64,000 bases of DNA from Anaerosporobacter faecicola (GTDB lineage: Bacteria > Bacillota > Clostridia > Lachnospirales > Lachnospiraceae): assembly GCF_012070565.1 (NCBI RefSeq), contig NZ_JAAQRO010000040.1, positions 1 through 64,000 on the forward strand, in the 5' to 3' direction. The first letter of the stretch is position 1; every line of letters begins with the position of its first letter. This document shows, one piece after another, positions 45,434 through 55,488 of this stretch. The translations under genes were made by a program, and so were the position numbers. The notes beneath the pieces are model-generated. The model had not been told where the DNA came from. It was given only the letters and a program-made list of their open reading frames with translations, and searched no databases.

Positions 45434-46405
45434 ATGCTAAAAATACACTCGTTTCTTCACCGCATTAAGGAAAGTATGAAATACTCTGGTATTGAGTGCT
45501 ATAAATCATGTCTTATGATTACAGCATATGCAATGGCAGCAGTCATATTAGTACTTTGTGCAGACAGCTCACTTGCAGCAGGAAATAATCATCCTGAGGC
45601 ATATGCGAAAGCAGCATCTGTAAAGAATGAAGCTTTCGAAGAAGCAAAGGAAGAAACAGCAAAAAAAGCACAAATACAAGCCGAGAATGAAAACGTCAAT
45701 ATATTAGCACAGAAAGTGCTGGGAGGAGAAGTCGCAGAAGATACAGAGAACTACAGCTTACAAATCGTAAATCGTACGATTATTGCAGCAGATAAGCGCG
45801 AAGCATTAATGGGACAAACCGTAATGCGTGATTTTGCAGATATTGCAGAAACAGAACAAGTAGTTAATAGTGATGAACAGAACAAATCTACAGAAGAACA
45901 GGCAGCTGTAGTAAAAAAAGCTACAGTGAAGAATTCGGAACAGAAAAAATCGAAAAGTAAAGCAAAGGAAAAGAAAGCAGCTGCAAGCAAAAAGGATAAA
46001 GAAAGTGTTCCAACAATTAGTTTAGGAACCGACGACAAAGAGGTATTACTTAGAATAGTAGAAGCCGAAGCGACAGGCGAAGATATAAAAGGAAAAATGC
46101 TAGTAGCTAATGTAATACTGAATCGTGTGAAAAGTAGCCAATTCCCAGATACGGTGGCTGAGGTTGTATTCCAGAAGAATGGAAAAACCGTACAGTTCTC
46201 ACCTATAGCTGATGGAAGGTACTGGTCCGTGACAATCTCTAAATCAACGAGAGAAGCAGTGGAACGAGTATTGAATGGTGAAGATAAGTCACAAGGGGCA
46301 TTATATTTCTCGGCAAGAAGTAAAGCCAAAAAGAGTAGCATGAATTGGTTTGATACCCATTTAACATGGTTATTCAAGTATGGCGGTCACGAATTTTATA
46401 AGTAA
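45434..46405 (+). CDS. Cell wall hydrolase, SleB/CwlJ family
   Basis: ATG 45434 is chosen because AGAGGAAG precedes it and the transcript should start near 45389. The 323-residue protein has an N-terminal membrane/signal segment (about 24-45, LMITAYAMAAVILVLCADSSLA, cut perhaps after LAAG). A long polar, Lys/Glu/Ala-rich linker runs to about 205. The C-terminal Hydrolase_2 domain contains LRIVEAEATGEDIKGKMLVA with the catalytic-type glutamate, NVILNRVKSSQFP, and YFSARSKAKKSSMNWFD. SleB-type enzymes are lytic transglycosylases of cortex or vegetative wall. Without a spore context here, a general wall role is equally likely. Confidence 0.9.
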   Translation: MLKIHSFLHRIKESMKYSGIECYKSCLMITAYAMAAVILVLCADSSLAAGNNHPEAYAKAASVKNEAFEEAKEETAKKAQIQAENENVNILAQKVLGGEVAEDTENYSLQIVNRTIIAADKREALMGQTVMRDFADIAETEQVVNSDEQNKSTEEQAAVVKKATVKNSEQKKSKSKAKEKKAAASKKDKESVPTISLGTDDKEVLLRIVEAEATGEDIKGKMLVANVILNRVKSSQFPDTVAEVVFQKNGKTVQFSPIADGRYWSVTISKSTREAVERVLNGEDKSQGALYFSARSKAKKSSMNWFDTHLTWLFKYGGHEFYK

Positions 46406-46411
46406 AAGAAG

Positions 46412-46448
46412 AATGGTAGGAGATTTCGAATCCTACCATTTTTCTTTT
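46412..46448 (+). terminator. Terminator of the SleB-type gene
   Basis: AATGGTAGGA with TCCTACCATT (10 bp), followed by TTTCTTTT. Confidence 0.9.
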
Positions 46449-46465
46449 ATTATGGTTTTTAGCAC

Positions 46466-46615
46466 TTTACTGTGATAATGTGTTATGCTATAATGGAAAA
46501 CAAGTAATGTTTTGCGGGGAATAAAGCCATGTTGTTTTTTATACAAGTATGAAAATGCATGACCTTATTACCCTAGTATCATTATATTGTAAGATGAGAT
46601 AAAACATGCTATAAT
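46466..46615 (+). promoter_or_regulatory. Two tandem promoters of thrC
   Basis: Promoter 1: TTTACT (46466-46471), 17 bp, TATAAT (46489-46494) with TG one base upstream. Promoter 2: TTGTAA (46587-46592), 17 bp, TATAAT (46610-46615), again with extended TG. The 302-bp gap between the hydrolase and thrC holds nothing else recognised; no T-box core is present. Confidence 0.7.
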
Positions 46616-46707
46616 ACAAAACAACTATGCGATTGTAACGGCATTGTTTAGTAAAAAGACTTACCCTAAACGTGTCATATAAAATAAAAAAAGAAGGAAT
46701 GAGTAAA

Positions 46708-48198
46708 ATGAGTCTCTTATACAAAAGTACAAGAAGTGAAGATGTAACAGTAACAGCGTCTCAGGCAATCTTAAAAGGCTTAGCAGATGACGGAGGATTA
46801 TTCGTCCCAACTTCCATACCGAAGTTAACTAGATCGCTTGGTGAATTAGCAAAATTAAGTTATCAAGAAACTGCTTATGAAGTAATGCGATTATTCCTCA
46901 CAGACTTTACGGAAGACGAACTTAAGAATTGCATACAAAAAGCATATGATTCCAAATTTGACACAGAAGAAATTGCGCCTTTAGTGAAAGCAGATGGTGT
47001 ATATTATTTAGAATTATTCCATGGTGCTACCATTGCATTTAAAGATATGGCATTATCCATTCTGCCTCATCTATTAACAACATCAGCAAAAAAGAATGCG
47101 GTTAAGAATGATATCGTAATCCTAACAGCGACTTCTGGTGATACGGGTAAGGCGGCTTTAGCTGGTTTCGCAGATGTAGAAGGAACAAAGATCATTGTCT
47201 TCTATCCAAAGGATGGGGTAAGTCCAATTCAAGAAAAACAGATGGTAACACAAAAGGGAACGAATACATATGTAGTTGGAATCAAAGGAAACTTTGATGA
47301 TGCACAAAGTGGCGTAAAAGCTATGTTTGGTAACAAAGATTTAGCAAAAGCAATGGATCAGGCAGGATACCAATTCTCCTCTGCTAACTCGATTAATATT
47401 GGTCGTCTTGTACCTCAGATCGTATATTACGTATATGCATACAGCCGTTTAGTTGCCAATGGAGAAATCGTTGAAGGCGAGAACATGAACGTTGTAGTGC
47501 CAACAGGAAATTTTGGTAATATCTTAGCAGCGTACTATGCGAAGAATATGGGATTACCAATTGGAAAATTAATCTGTGCTTCCAATGACAATAAAGTATT
47601 GTTTGATTTCTTCCAAACGGGAACGTATGACCGAAACAGAGAATTTATCTTAACGACATCACCATCTATGGATATTTTAATCTCAAGTAACCTAGAGAGA
47701 TTAATCTATCGTATTGCTGGAAATGATGCGATGAAGACAAAAGATTTAATGACAGCCTTAACGACTGCTGGAAAATACGAAATTACTGACAGTATGAAAG
47801 CGGAGCTATCTGATTTTGTGGGTGGATATGCAGATGAGGCAAAAACGGCAAGTATGATCCACGATCTATATGAAAAGACAGGTTACGTAATTGATACCCA
47901 TACAGCAGTAGCAGCTGCAGTATATAGAGATTATGTGGCATCGAATAAAGATACAACAAAGACAGTAATCGCTTCTACAGCAAGCCCATACAAATTCACG
48001 AGAAGTGTTATGGAAGCAATTGATGAAAAGTATGCTTCTATGGAAGACTTTGCACTTGTCGACGAATTAAGTGCAATTGCAAGAACGAAAGTTCCACAAG
48101 CGATTGAAGATATTCGTAGTGCCAAGATACTTCACGATACAGTATGTGACAAGACGGAGATGCAGTCAACAGTTGAGACAATCTTAAAATTGAAATAA
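46708..48198 (+). CDS. thrC: Threonine synthase
   Basis: This PLP enzyme converts O-phosphohomoserine to threonine. ATG 46708 is preferred (AAGGA 9 nt upstream; product MSLLYKSTRSEDVTVTASQA), over ATG 46699 which is too close to the ribosome site. The 496-residue length fits the long, yeast/E. coli-type class. The PLP lysine is in FHGATIAFKDMALSILP, followed by the phosphate loop ATSGDTGKAALAGF and VPTGNFGNILAAYYAK. It stands alone, without hom or thrB nearby. Confidence 0.97.
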   Translation: MSLLYKSTRSEDVTVTASQAILKGLADDGGLFVPTSIPKLTRSLGELAKLSYQETAYEVMRLFLTDFTEDELKNCIQKAYDSKFDTEEIAPLVKADGVYYLELFHGATIAFKDMALSILPHLLTTSAKKNAVKNDIVILTATSGDTGKAALAGFADVEGTKIIVFYPKDGVSPIQEKQMVTQKGTNTYVVGIKGNFDDAQSGVKAMFGNKDLAKAMDQAGYQFSSANSINIGRLVPQIVYYVYAYSRLVANGEIVEGENMNVVVPTGNFGNILAAYYAKNMGLPIGKLICASNDNKVLFDFFQTGTYDRNREFILTTSPSMDILISSNLERLIYRIAGNDAMKTKDLMTALTTAGKYEITDSMKAELSDFVGGYADEAKTASMIHDLYEKTGYVIDTHTAVAAAVYRDYVASNKDTTKTVIASTASPYKFTRSVMEAIDEKYASMEDFALVDELSAIARTKVPQAIEDIRSAKILHDTVCDKTEMQSTVETILKLK

Positions 48199-48395
48199 TA
48201 ACCATTAGAAGTACGTGATAACTATTAATATAGAAGAAAGGGACTCTACGTTTGTAATAGAACAAGGAGGCCCTTTTCTTTTTGGATAAATAATTGTATT
48301 TTTTGGTCGAAGAAGAGAAGAAGAATGATGTAGAATCGATATATCACAAAAATGAACCAAAAATAAACCAGTTATGACAAAACCATGACATAAAA

Positions 48396-48423
48396 TTGAC
48401 ACAAACAAAGTGCATTATATAAG
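48396..48423 (+). promoter_or_regulatory. Distal promoter of surface protein C
   Basis: TTGACA (48396-48401), 16-bp spacer, TATAAG (48418-48423). Confidence 0.5.
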
Positions 48424-48595
48424 CATGTTAAGGATACAACGTATCACATCTCGAACAGGTATGTTCAACCAAGTGTCCTTGACCTTGATATAATCTTCAC
48501 AAGAAACGAAGATGAATTTCCGAAAAGGTGCAGAAATGCAACAATTTGGGCTGTTAAACAGAATATGACAAGGAGTAAATTTATTGGAAAAATAC

Positions 48596-48624
48596 TTGAC
48601 CTTTGAATTGAATATTGTTATAAT
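48596..48624 (+). promoter_or_regulatory. Proximal promoter of surface protein C
   Basis: TTGACC (48596-48601), 17-bp spacer, TATAAT (48619-48624) with TG one base upstream. Confidence 0.75.
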
Positions 48625-48777
48625 CATCTTGTTATTGGAAAGATTATATTTCATTGTGTTTTATAGATTGAGGGAACACTTACATATTCAAGTAGATTCG
48701 TGTTAATTGTACCAATTTCTGTGAAACATGGAAGATATAATACTCAACCCATGTATATTTAAGGAGGAAGAAAGAAT

Positions 48778-51228
48778 ATGAAGAAGAATTTCGTAAAGAA
48801 AACGCTTGCATCTACTCTTGCATTAGCAATGGTAGCTACAGCAATGCCAGCAGCATTCACTACTGCATCAGCAGCAAAAGCGCCTGCTTTAAACAAAAAA
48901 TCAAAAACTCTTTACATTAACGAAAATGAGATTGGAAGCTCATATGACTTTAACGTAAAGAACAAAGTAGCAAAATCTACTTACAAATGGACTACTTCAA
49001 ACAAAGCAATCGCTACTGTAAACTCAAAAGGTTTAACAAAAGCTGCTACTAAGACTGGTAAAGCTACAATCACTTGTAAGATCACTTTACCTACTAAGAA
49101 AACTAAAACTTTAAAAGCAACTGTAACAGTTAAAGAAAATGCTACTAAAGTTGAAGTTACTAATATGCCAGAAAACAACACAGTAGGTATCGGTGCTACT
49201 GCTTACGATTTCAACAGCAAGATGACTTCTGCATCAGGCGCTAAAGCAACTGACTACAGAACTTGGGAAATCGATGAAGCTTCTAATACAGCTGGTGCTA
49301 CAATCGATGCTAAATCTGGTGTAGTTTCTACTACAAAAGCTGGTACTTTCAAAGTTAGAGTAAGAGCTTACCAAAACAAGACTAAATTAGCTGCTAACGA
49401 TACAGTAGATTCTGAATGGGCTGAAATCAAAGTTGTTTCTTCTTTAGTTTCTGTAGCTCAAACTTCTGTAACTAAAGTTGCTGTAACTTTTGATGATAAC
49501 ATGAAAGATGTTGTTAAAGCAGAAAACTTCGCAATTAAGAACAAAGCTACTAGCGTAGTTTCAGGAATTAAAGGCTTAAGCTTCTCAGATGATGGAAAGA
49601 TCGTTTATGTAGAAACTTTTGGTCAATTCGCTGATAACGGAACATATGTATTAACATATGGTGAAAAAGATTACGAATTCACTACAACAATCGGTGAAGT
49701 TGCTTCTATCGAAGTTACAACTACAACTGTTGTAGAAAACAAAGAATCTGATGTTAAATATGTATTAAAGAATGCAAATGGTATCGATATTACTGATGCT
49801 AAGAACTCAACTGTAGAGATGTCAGAAGTTGAAAATACTAACGGATATCTTGATGCAGCAAACAAGAAGATTACAATCTTCACTAAAGGTTCAACTGCTA
49901 AAATTAAAGTAACTTACCATACTTATAAATGGGAAGGTAGCACAGAAGTAGGAGCTGTTTCTGTAGAAGCAACTATCACTGCTGTTGAAGAAACTGCTGC
50001 AACAGTTGGAAACTACAAGAACTACGTTATCGATACAAAAGCTCCTAACTGGGATAAAGTAACAGAAAACAAGAACGTAATCTGTGTAGGTGAAACAAAA
50101 GACTTATACTTAAAAGCTCTTGATTCTGATAAGAAAGATGTAACTGGTCTTACTTTTGAAACTGGTGATGAAAACATCTTATTAGTTTCTACAGTAGGTG
50201 ATCATGCTTCATTAACAGCTGTTAAAGAAGGATCTACAGTAGTAGTTGTTAAGAATGAAAAAGGAACAGTTCTTTGGAGCTTACCTGTAGTAATCAAAGC
50301 AACTAGAAAAGCTAACGCTATTTCATTAGCTACTAATTCTATAACTTTAACTAACGGCGTTGATGCTGAAGGTGTTTCTAACACTACTGTTGAAGTTAAG
50401 ATCAAAGATCAACATGGTGATGATTTCGCAGCAGCTGGTAACTTCTCTGATCCAGTAGCTGTTAAAGATTACACTGGTGCTCCTACAGTAACTGTTGATG
50501 GAAAGAACTTAAAAGTAGATGCTTCTACTGCAAAAGCTGGTTCTTACCAATACAAAGTTGCTTTAAATGAAGATGCTAACAGAATTACTGTATTAACAGT
50601 AGTTGTTAAAGACAAACCAACAACAGATGTTTCTTCATGGGATATGACTCTTGCTACTAGAACAGTTGACACTGTTGTAGATGCTGACACAACTGAATCA
50701 AAATCTGTAGCTGTTAAAGTTATTGGTAAAGCAAGTGGTATCGCAGTTGAAAACTCTGAATGTACACTTACTGTAACTGGACCAAACAACTACAAGAAAG
50801 TTTATGAAAACAAATTTGATTTCGAATATGTAACAGTTTCTAATGGTGTAATCACTAAATTAGCAAAAGGTACTTACACAATTACTGCTACTAAGACAAT
50901 CAATGGAGTTAATAAGACAATCGCTAAGAATGCAATCATTGTTAATGATACACAAGTAGCTCCAATTGTAACAGTTAACAAGAATACTTACTCAGCAGCT
51001 ACTATCTCTGATGGATCTATCTTAAAATGCTTACAAGATAATTGTACAGTTAAGAATTCAGCTGGTACTGAATTAAAAGTTGCTGATGGCGTTGGTATCG
51101 TAGGATTCGCTGATGAAAAAATCAACGGTTCTCAAGTATTCGTTAAGACTGTAAAAGTTGCTGAAAAATTTGGTGAACTTATTTACGTTCATGACGTAGT
51201 AATCGCTAAGACTTTCACAATCAAATAA
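48778..51228 (+). CDS. Abundant S-layer-like Ig-domain protein C
   Basis: The 816-residue protein has a Sec signal peptide (residues 1-32, ending TTASAAK). A BIG2-like N-terminal domain follows (about 33-122: APALNKKSKTLYINENEIGS, WTTSNKAIATVNSKG, CKITLPTKKTKTLKATVTV), then several further beta-sandwich units. There are no cysteine-based, SLH, CWB2 or LPXTG anchors. Codon use is strongly biased (GCT, AAA, AAC, TTC, AGA) unlike neighbouring genes, which with the perfect AAGGAGGAAG ribosome site and two promoters points to very high expression. A paralogue of about 70 percent identity by eye lies inverted at 55.7-58.1 kb. Main coat protein role is inferred. Confidence 0.85.
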   Translation: MKKNFVKKTLASTLALAMVATAMPAAFTTASAAKAPALNKKSKTLYINENEIGSSYDFNVKNKVAKSTYKWTTSNKAIATVNSKGLTKAATKTGKATITCKITLPTKKTKTLKATVTVKENATKVEVTNMPENNTVGIGATAYDFNSKMTSASGAKATDYRTWEIDEASNTAGATIDAKSGVVSTTKAGTFKVRVRAYQNKTKLAANDTVDSEWAEIKVVSSLVSVAQTSVTKVAVTFDDNMKDVVKAENFAIKNKATSVVSGIKGLSFSDDGKIVYVETFGQFADNGTYVLTYGEKDYEFTTTIGEVASIEVTTTTVVENKESDVKYVLKNANGIDITDAKNSTVEMSEVENTNGYLDAANKKITIFTKGSTAKIKVTYHTYKWEGSTEVGAVSVEATITAVEETAATVGNYKNYVIDTKAPNWDKVTENKNVICVGETKDLYLKALDSDKKDVTGLTFETGDENILLVSTVGDHASLTAVKEGSTVVVVKNEKGTVLWSLPVVIKATRKANAISLATNSITLTNGVDAEGVSNTTVEVKIKDQHGDDFAAAGNFSDPVAVKDYTGAPTVTVDGKNLKVDASTAKAGSYQYKVALNEDANRITVLTVVVKDKPTTDVSSWDMTLATRTVDTVVDADTTESKSVAVKVIGKASGIAVENSECTLTVTGPNNYKKVYENKFDFEYVTVSNGVITKLAKGTYTITATKTINGVNKTIAKNAIIVNDTQVAPIVTVNKNTYSAATISDGSILKCLQDNCTVKNSAGTELKVADGVGIVGFADEKINGSQVFVKTVKVAEKFGELIYVHDVVIAKTFTIK

Positions 51229-51262
51229 TTAATCTGTAGAGCATAAGCAATATAGATTTAAA

Positions 51263-51300
51263 AAACCCCTGAGAGGTGATCCTCTCGGGGGTTTCTTTTT
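51263..51300 (+). terminator. Terminator of surface protein C
   Basis: AAACCCCTGAGAGG with CCTCTCGGGGGTTT around TGAT, followed by CTTTTT. Confidence 0.93.
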
Positions 51301-51308
51301 GTCGTCTA

Positions 51309-51337
51309 TTGCAGATTCTCAAGCAATACAGTATAAT
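51309..51337 (+). promoter_or_regulatory. Promoter of ligase-like gene 1
   Basis: TTGCAG (51309-51314), 17-bp spacer, TATAAT (51332-51337). Confidence 0.7.
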
Positions 51338-51372
51338 AGACAAAAAAGAAAGTAGGAAGGTAAGGAGATAAA

Positions 51373-53253
51373 ATGTCGAATAACTCAACATATGCTTCAT
51401 CAAGTCGAAGCAAGGGAGGAACGGTCACGAAAAAGATCAAGGGATTACTGATTCCATTGATTCTTGTTGTTACCATACTTCCACTTATAGTACATGAATA
51501 CAAGTTTACACCAGATATATCGAAACAATCTTGGTTTATCCCCAATGTTGTTGCGAGTGACTATTTTTTGTTTTATAAAAGCATATTATTAACAGGAATT
51601 GGTTTCCTTCTGTTAGCAATCCTATTATATAAACAGTTTGCTACAAAAGATAAACCAAGTAATCGTTTACAAGCATGGTGCATTCCTCTCGGAACCTATG
51701 CGGGTTTTGTGCTTCTTAGTGGAGTAGTATCATCTCATAGCAGTGTAAGCTGGAACGGTTCCTATGAACAATTTGAAACTGTTCTGGTTTTATTGGCATA
51801 TTGCATATTGGCTTTTTATGCGTACTGTGTAATCGAGTCGCAGGAAGATGTACAGATGCTTTTAAAGTGGGCGTACATAGGAATTTCGATTATGATTCTA
51901 ATAGGTTTGCTACAATTAATTGGTGCAGATCCCTTTGCTACCTCCGTTGGTAAATGGCTAATTTCCTCAGATAAATCAAAAGAAGCAATTGATGCAATGT
52001 CCTTTTCTTTCGAAAAGAACAGAGTTTATATGACACTATTTAATCCGAACTATGTTGGTGTATTCTCTTCCATCTTCTTCCCAATTACGATGGGATTAGC
52101 AATCACCTCTACGGAATGGAAGAAAAAAATCGTGAATATTGTATTGTCAATTTTACTAGTCGTAGTTGTATTTGGTGCACAATCAAAAACAGGTTTACTC
52201 ACCTTAGCTGGTACAGGAATTCTTGTTCTTTTGATATTGCATAAAAAAATTATCCGTAGTAAAAAGAGCATGTTTGCGATTATGGGTGCTTTTCTTTTGG
52301 TTATTGTTGCATTCTTCGTTGTCAATGGTATGCAGAATAATACATATCTGAACCGCATTAAGAATGCATTTACGGCAAAGGATGCAACCCATGCACTAGA
52401 GAGCATCGATACGACTGAAGATTATATCTTAATCAAATACAAGGGAGTACCACTTTATGTACGCTGTTTTATCGATGCCGATGGTAATATTGATTTCTCT
52501 GTGTGTGACAAAGAGAATAACAAATACGAACTGACTTACGATAATACAAGTATGCAGTTTAGTTTAGTTGATCCTACATTTGAAACTTTGAAGTTTACGC
52601 CAGCATATCTAGGGGATGAAACAACTTTTGGTTGTCAAATTGTGATTGATAACAAAGAGTGGAACTTTAAGAGCAAAACAGATACCGAAGGATATCAATA
52701 CTTGAATGCTTATAATAACCTAGAACAGATTAAAACAGCTCCAGCTAGCTTGTTTACCAACCATGAGTCAATCTTTACTGGAAGAGGATATATCTGGTCA
52801 CGTTCCATTCCATTGTTAAAGAATTACTTATTACTTGGAGCTGGTCCAAATGCTTATGTATATGAATTCCCACAAAACGATTATGTAGGGAAATACAATA
52901 ATTCCTTTGATAATCAACTTGTAACAAAGCCACATAATATGTATCTTCAGATGTTTATCGAGACTGGATTACCAGCTTGTATCGCTTTTGTCGTATTATG
53001 TATTATGTACATTGTTTACGCTTGGAACACATTTAAAAAGACAGGTTTAGAGACTTTAACCGATCAAGTTGGAGCATTGATTAGTATCTCTGTAATTGGA
53101 TACATGGTTTCTGGATTAATTGTTGATTATAACGTTGGTGTTGCGCCATTTTTCTGGATTGTGTTAGGATTGGGCTTTGCATGCGTAAACATAAATCGCA
53201 GAGCAGTAGCAAGAAAAGAAAAGCTCGAAAAGATGAACCTTACAAATAAGTAG
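51373..53253 (+). CDS. Wzy_C/O-antigen ligase-type membrane protein 1 with inserted soluble domain
   Basis: The 626-residue protein has about 11-12 membrane segments and Wzy_C features: FNPNYVGVFSSIFFP in the middle and, near the end, GRGYIWSRSIPLLKN followed by TKPHNMYLQMFIETGLPA with His521. Such proteins transfer lipid-linked glycans to lipid A or to proteins outside the membrane. Between about residues 325 and 465 an extra hydrophilic, beta-rich domain is inserted in the large outer loop, just before the catalytic-type region; I do not recognise it. AAGGAG precedes the ATG. With a paralogue next to it and S-layer-like genes on both sides, a protein O-glycosyltransferase role is inferred. 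Confidence 0.8.
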   Translation: MSNNSTYASSSRSKGGTVTKKIKGLLIPLILVVTILPLIVHEYKFTPDISKQSWFIPNVVASDYFLFYKSILLTGIGFLLLAILLYKQFATKDKPSNRLQAWCIPLGTYAGFVLLSGVVSSHSSVSWNGSYEQFETVLVLLAYCILAFYAYCVIESQEDVQMLLKWAYIGISIMILIGLLQLIGADPFATSVGKWLISSDKSKEAIDAMSFSFEKNRVYMTLFNPNYVGVFSSIFFPITMGLAITSTEWKKKIVNIVLSILLVVVVFGAQSKTGLLTLAGTGILVLLILHKKIIRSKKSMFAIMGAFLLVIVAFFVVNGMQNNTYLNRIKNAFTAKDATHALESIDTTEDYILIKYKGVPLYVRCFIDADGNIDFSVCDKENNKYELTYDNTSMQFSLVDPTFETLKFTPAYLGDETTFGCQIVIDNKEWNFKSKTDTEGYQYLNAYNNLEQIKTAPASLFTNHESIFTGRGYIWSRSIPLLKNYLLLGAGPNAYVYEFPQNDYVGKYNNSFDNQLVTKPHNMYLQMFIETGLPACIAFVVLCIMYIVYAWNTFKKTGLETLTDQVGALISISVIGYMVSGLIVDYNVGVAPFFWIVLGLGFACVNINRRAVARKEKLEKMNLTNK

Positions 53254-53298
53254 TTACAATAACTTATAACTTCTCTTTAAGGTAGTATAAAATAATAG

Positions 53299-53394
53299 AT
53301 TCCATGGATTTTTTCATTGGAAATGTATACGAAAACAAGGTAACGAAACTTCTTCGATACATATTCAGATTTGAATAAATCCATGGAATTTTTT
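53299..53394 (+). terminator. Long-loop inverted repeat after ligase-like gene 1
   Basis: ATTCCATGGATTT (53299-53311) and AAATCCATGGAAT (53377-53389) form a perfect 13-bp stem with a 65-nt loop, followed by TTTTTGC. It may be a terminator with a structured loop. The remaining gap to 53565 is AT-rich and shows no clear promoter boxes. Confidence 0.6.
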
Positions 53395-53565
53395 GCATAC
53401 TTCCTTATTGCAATGGATTTTACAGCAGTTTATAATGAAATTAATCGTTATGTGATTAGAGCATAAATATTATAGTGTGATACACGAATTGTTACGCTCT
53501 AATATACATGGACTTACGATTTATATATCATAATCATAGAATACATCTAGAATAGGAGCGCAGGA

Positions 53566-55488
53566 ATGTCAAACAAATTAAGATCTGGTCGGCCAGCCAG
53601 TAAAAATAAAACAGGTAAGATGACGAAATCACAGGATATGTGGAGTCAATACGTAACTATGGTACCAATACTATTTCTTATTCTTATGGTCCCTTTGGTT
53701 GTACATGCCACGAATGTGAAAACATATCTTTCACAATACATTTGGTATAGCAAAGCAGCAACAACGGTTGATCTGTTTACAAAGATTAAATCAATTCTAT
53801 TCCTTGTTGCTTGTGGCGCTATGGTATTGGTACTGTTGGTATACATAGGACAACGAATCTTTGGCACGAGAAATTACTCAAAATCTGAAAATACAAATGC
53901 AGATCATTTTATTAAAAAGATATGGCGAGAACAGCCTTGTCTGTTCTTTCTAAGTCTTTATTTGCTTTGGACCGTACTTTCTACAGGTATATCGAAACAT
54001 ACGAGCACAGCTGTACGTGGAACGGTGGAACAGTATGAATCTGTTTGGGTCCTGTTAGGTTATGGACTTGTAGTTATTTATCTCTATCAATTCTTACAAA
54101 ACAAACAACAATTACATATGGTCTTACTTGCTTGCATCGGAATGGTGGCAATCGTGTCGATCATTGGCGCTTTCCAACTCTTTGGTTTGGATTTTTTTCA
54201 ATCCGATTTTGGACGATCTTTAATCTCCCGCACGGCATTAACCTTCCGTTTTGATAAAGGACATGTATATTCCACCCTATACAATCCCAACTACGTGGGT
54301 ATGTTCGTGAGTTTATTCCTTCCTCTTTTGTGTATGTGGACATATAAGAGAAAACGCGGTATTCAGAAAGGAATTGGTGTAGTATGTATTCTAGGCTTGA
54401 TCCTCTCTGGGTTTGGTTGCCGTTCCTCTAGCGGAATAGTTGGAACACTGATCGGTATGCTATTCTTTGTTATTTTTCTAATACGAATGAATATGCATGA
54501 AAAACAAATTGTATTTCGCAGCTTTGTTAAGCAAAAGAAAACCATAGTTCTCTCCGCTATTACGGGAATGGTCGTTTTTCTTTTGGTTGGAATTGTTGCA
54601 TTCCATGACCCAATCATGGATAAAATACAAGCCGTTGCAAAACGTTGTTCAAGCAACGGTGATGCACTTGAAGCAGGGCTTACACAAATTGTAACAGGGG
54701 ATGAAGATGTTGCTATCATTTATAGAACACAACCTTTGAGGATTACATTTGCGGTACAAGAACAAAATTATATATTTCGGTTTTATGATTACAATGGTAC
54801 TGAACTTCCACAGCAAGTATCAGCAGACCAGAACAGTGTTATGATAAGTGATGAACGTTTTTCTGACTTAACATTTCGTGTAATCAAGTATGATTCGTAC
54901 TTGTGCTTTGCTATGTCCTATGTCGAATCAGAGACAATATTCGACTGGTATTTTACCAACCAGACCGATGGAAGTTATTATTACTGTACCTACTATGGGA
55001 AGTTAATAAAATTGGATCAGAGCCAGGAATATAAGAATTACTGGTCTATTGGTAGTGGACGTGGTTACATTTGGAGTCGAACATTTCCAATTATTAAGAA
55101 TCATATTCTCTTTGGGACAGGACCAGATTCGTATGTATATGAATTCCCAAATGAAGAGTATCTAAATCTGTATCATACAAGACTTGAAAAACAGATTATT
55201 ACTAAGCCACATAGTTTGTATCTGCAGATTGCAGCCCAAACAGGAATTCCATCATTGCTATTCTTCATAGCTTTTTATGGCTTCTATCTTGTACGAAGCA
55301 TACGGCTCTATAGGAAGTATACATTAAAACAATATGAGGTCTGCGTTGGCATTGCCATATTAGCGGGTACAATAGGTTATCTTGTAACGGCATTAGCAAA
55401 TGACTCCTGCATAGCTGTAGCACCGTTATTTTGGACTTTAATTGGACTAGGGTTAGGAATTAATCGAATAATACAGAAAACTGCGTAG
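53566..55488 (+). CDS. Wzy_C/O-antigen ligase-type membrane protein 2 with inserted soluble domain
   Basis: The 640-residue paralogue of the preceding gene keeps the same layout: about 11 membrane segments, YNPNYVGMFVSLFLPLLCM, an inserted hydrophilic domain at about residues 346-500, then SGRGYIWSRTFPIIKNHILF and TKPHSLYLQIAAQTGIPS with His549. The inserted domains of the two proteins share a pattern (a short IIYRTQPLRITF or LIKYKGVPLYVRC strand, then F-C/Y-D) but differ much more than the membrane parts, which could reflect different acceptors. GGAGCG precedes the ATG. Convergent to the second S-layer-like gene. Confidence 0.8.
   Translation: MSNKLRSGRPASKNKTGKMTKSQDMWSQYVTMVPILFLILMVPLVVHATNVKTYLSQYIWYSKAATTVDLFTKIKSILFLVACGAMVLVLLVYIGQRIFGTRNYSKSENTNADHFIKKIWREQPCLFFLSLYLLWTVLSTGISKHTSTAVRGTVEQYESVWVLLGYGLVVIYLYQFLQNKQQLHMVLLACIGMVAIVSIIGAFQLFGLDFFQSDFGRSLISRTALTFRFDKGHVYSTLYNPNYVGMFVSLFLPLLCMWTYKRKRGIQKGIGVVCILGLILSGFGCRSSSGIVGTLIGMLFFVIFLIRMNMHEKQIVFRSFVKQKKTIVLSAITGMVVFLLVGIVAFHDPIMDKIQAVAKRCSSNGDALEAGLTQIVTGDEDVAIIYRTQPLRITFAVQEQNYIFRFYDYNGTELPQQVSADQNSVMISDERFSDLTFRVIKYDSYLCFAMSYVESETIFDWYFTNQTDGSYYYCTYYGKLIKLDQSQEYKNYWSIGSGRGYIWSRTFPIIKNHILFGTGPDSYVYEFPNEEYLNLYHTRLEKQIITKPHSLYLQIAAQTGIPSLLFFIAFYGFYLVRSIRLYRKYTLKQYEVCVGIAILAGTIGYLVTALANDSCIAVAPLFWTLIGLGLGINRIIQKTA

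Larger units (their letters stand above)
48199..48777 (+). promoter_or_regulatory. Gap of 579 bp: thrC terminator and promoters of surface protein C
   Basis: A GGGAC-TC/GA-GGCCC type hairpin with T-run near 48234-48282 probably ends thrC. Two promoters for the next gene follow (48396-48423 and 48596-48624), then an untranslated leader of about 145 nt. Long leaders and several promoters are usual for very abundant surface-layer genes. Confidence 0.7.

Noticed and set aside
46406-46707. T-box or threonine-responsive leader before thrC
   Set aside because: No AGGGTGG-type core and no terminator next to thrC; only two promoters are seen.
48778-51228. SLH or CWB2 wall-binding domains in the S-layer-like proteins
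   Set aside because: Looked for in all four surface proteins; no such motifs are visible, so attachment is left open.
52050-52406. Antisense frames of 100 residues or more over the ligase-like and ribosomal/synthetase genes
   Set aside because: They lie opposite well-supported genes, lack ribosome sites and give no recognisable protein.
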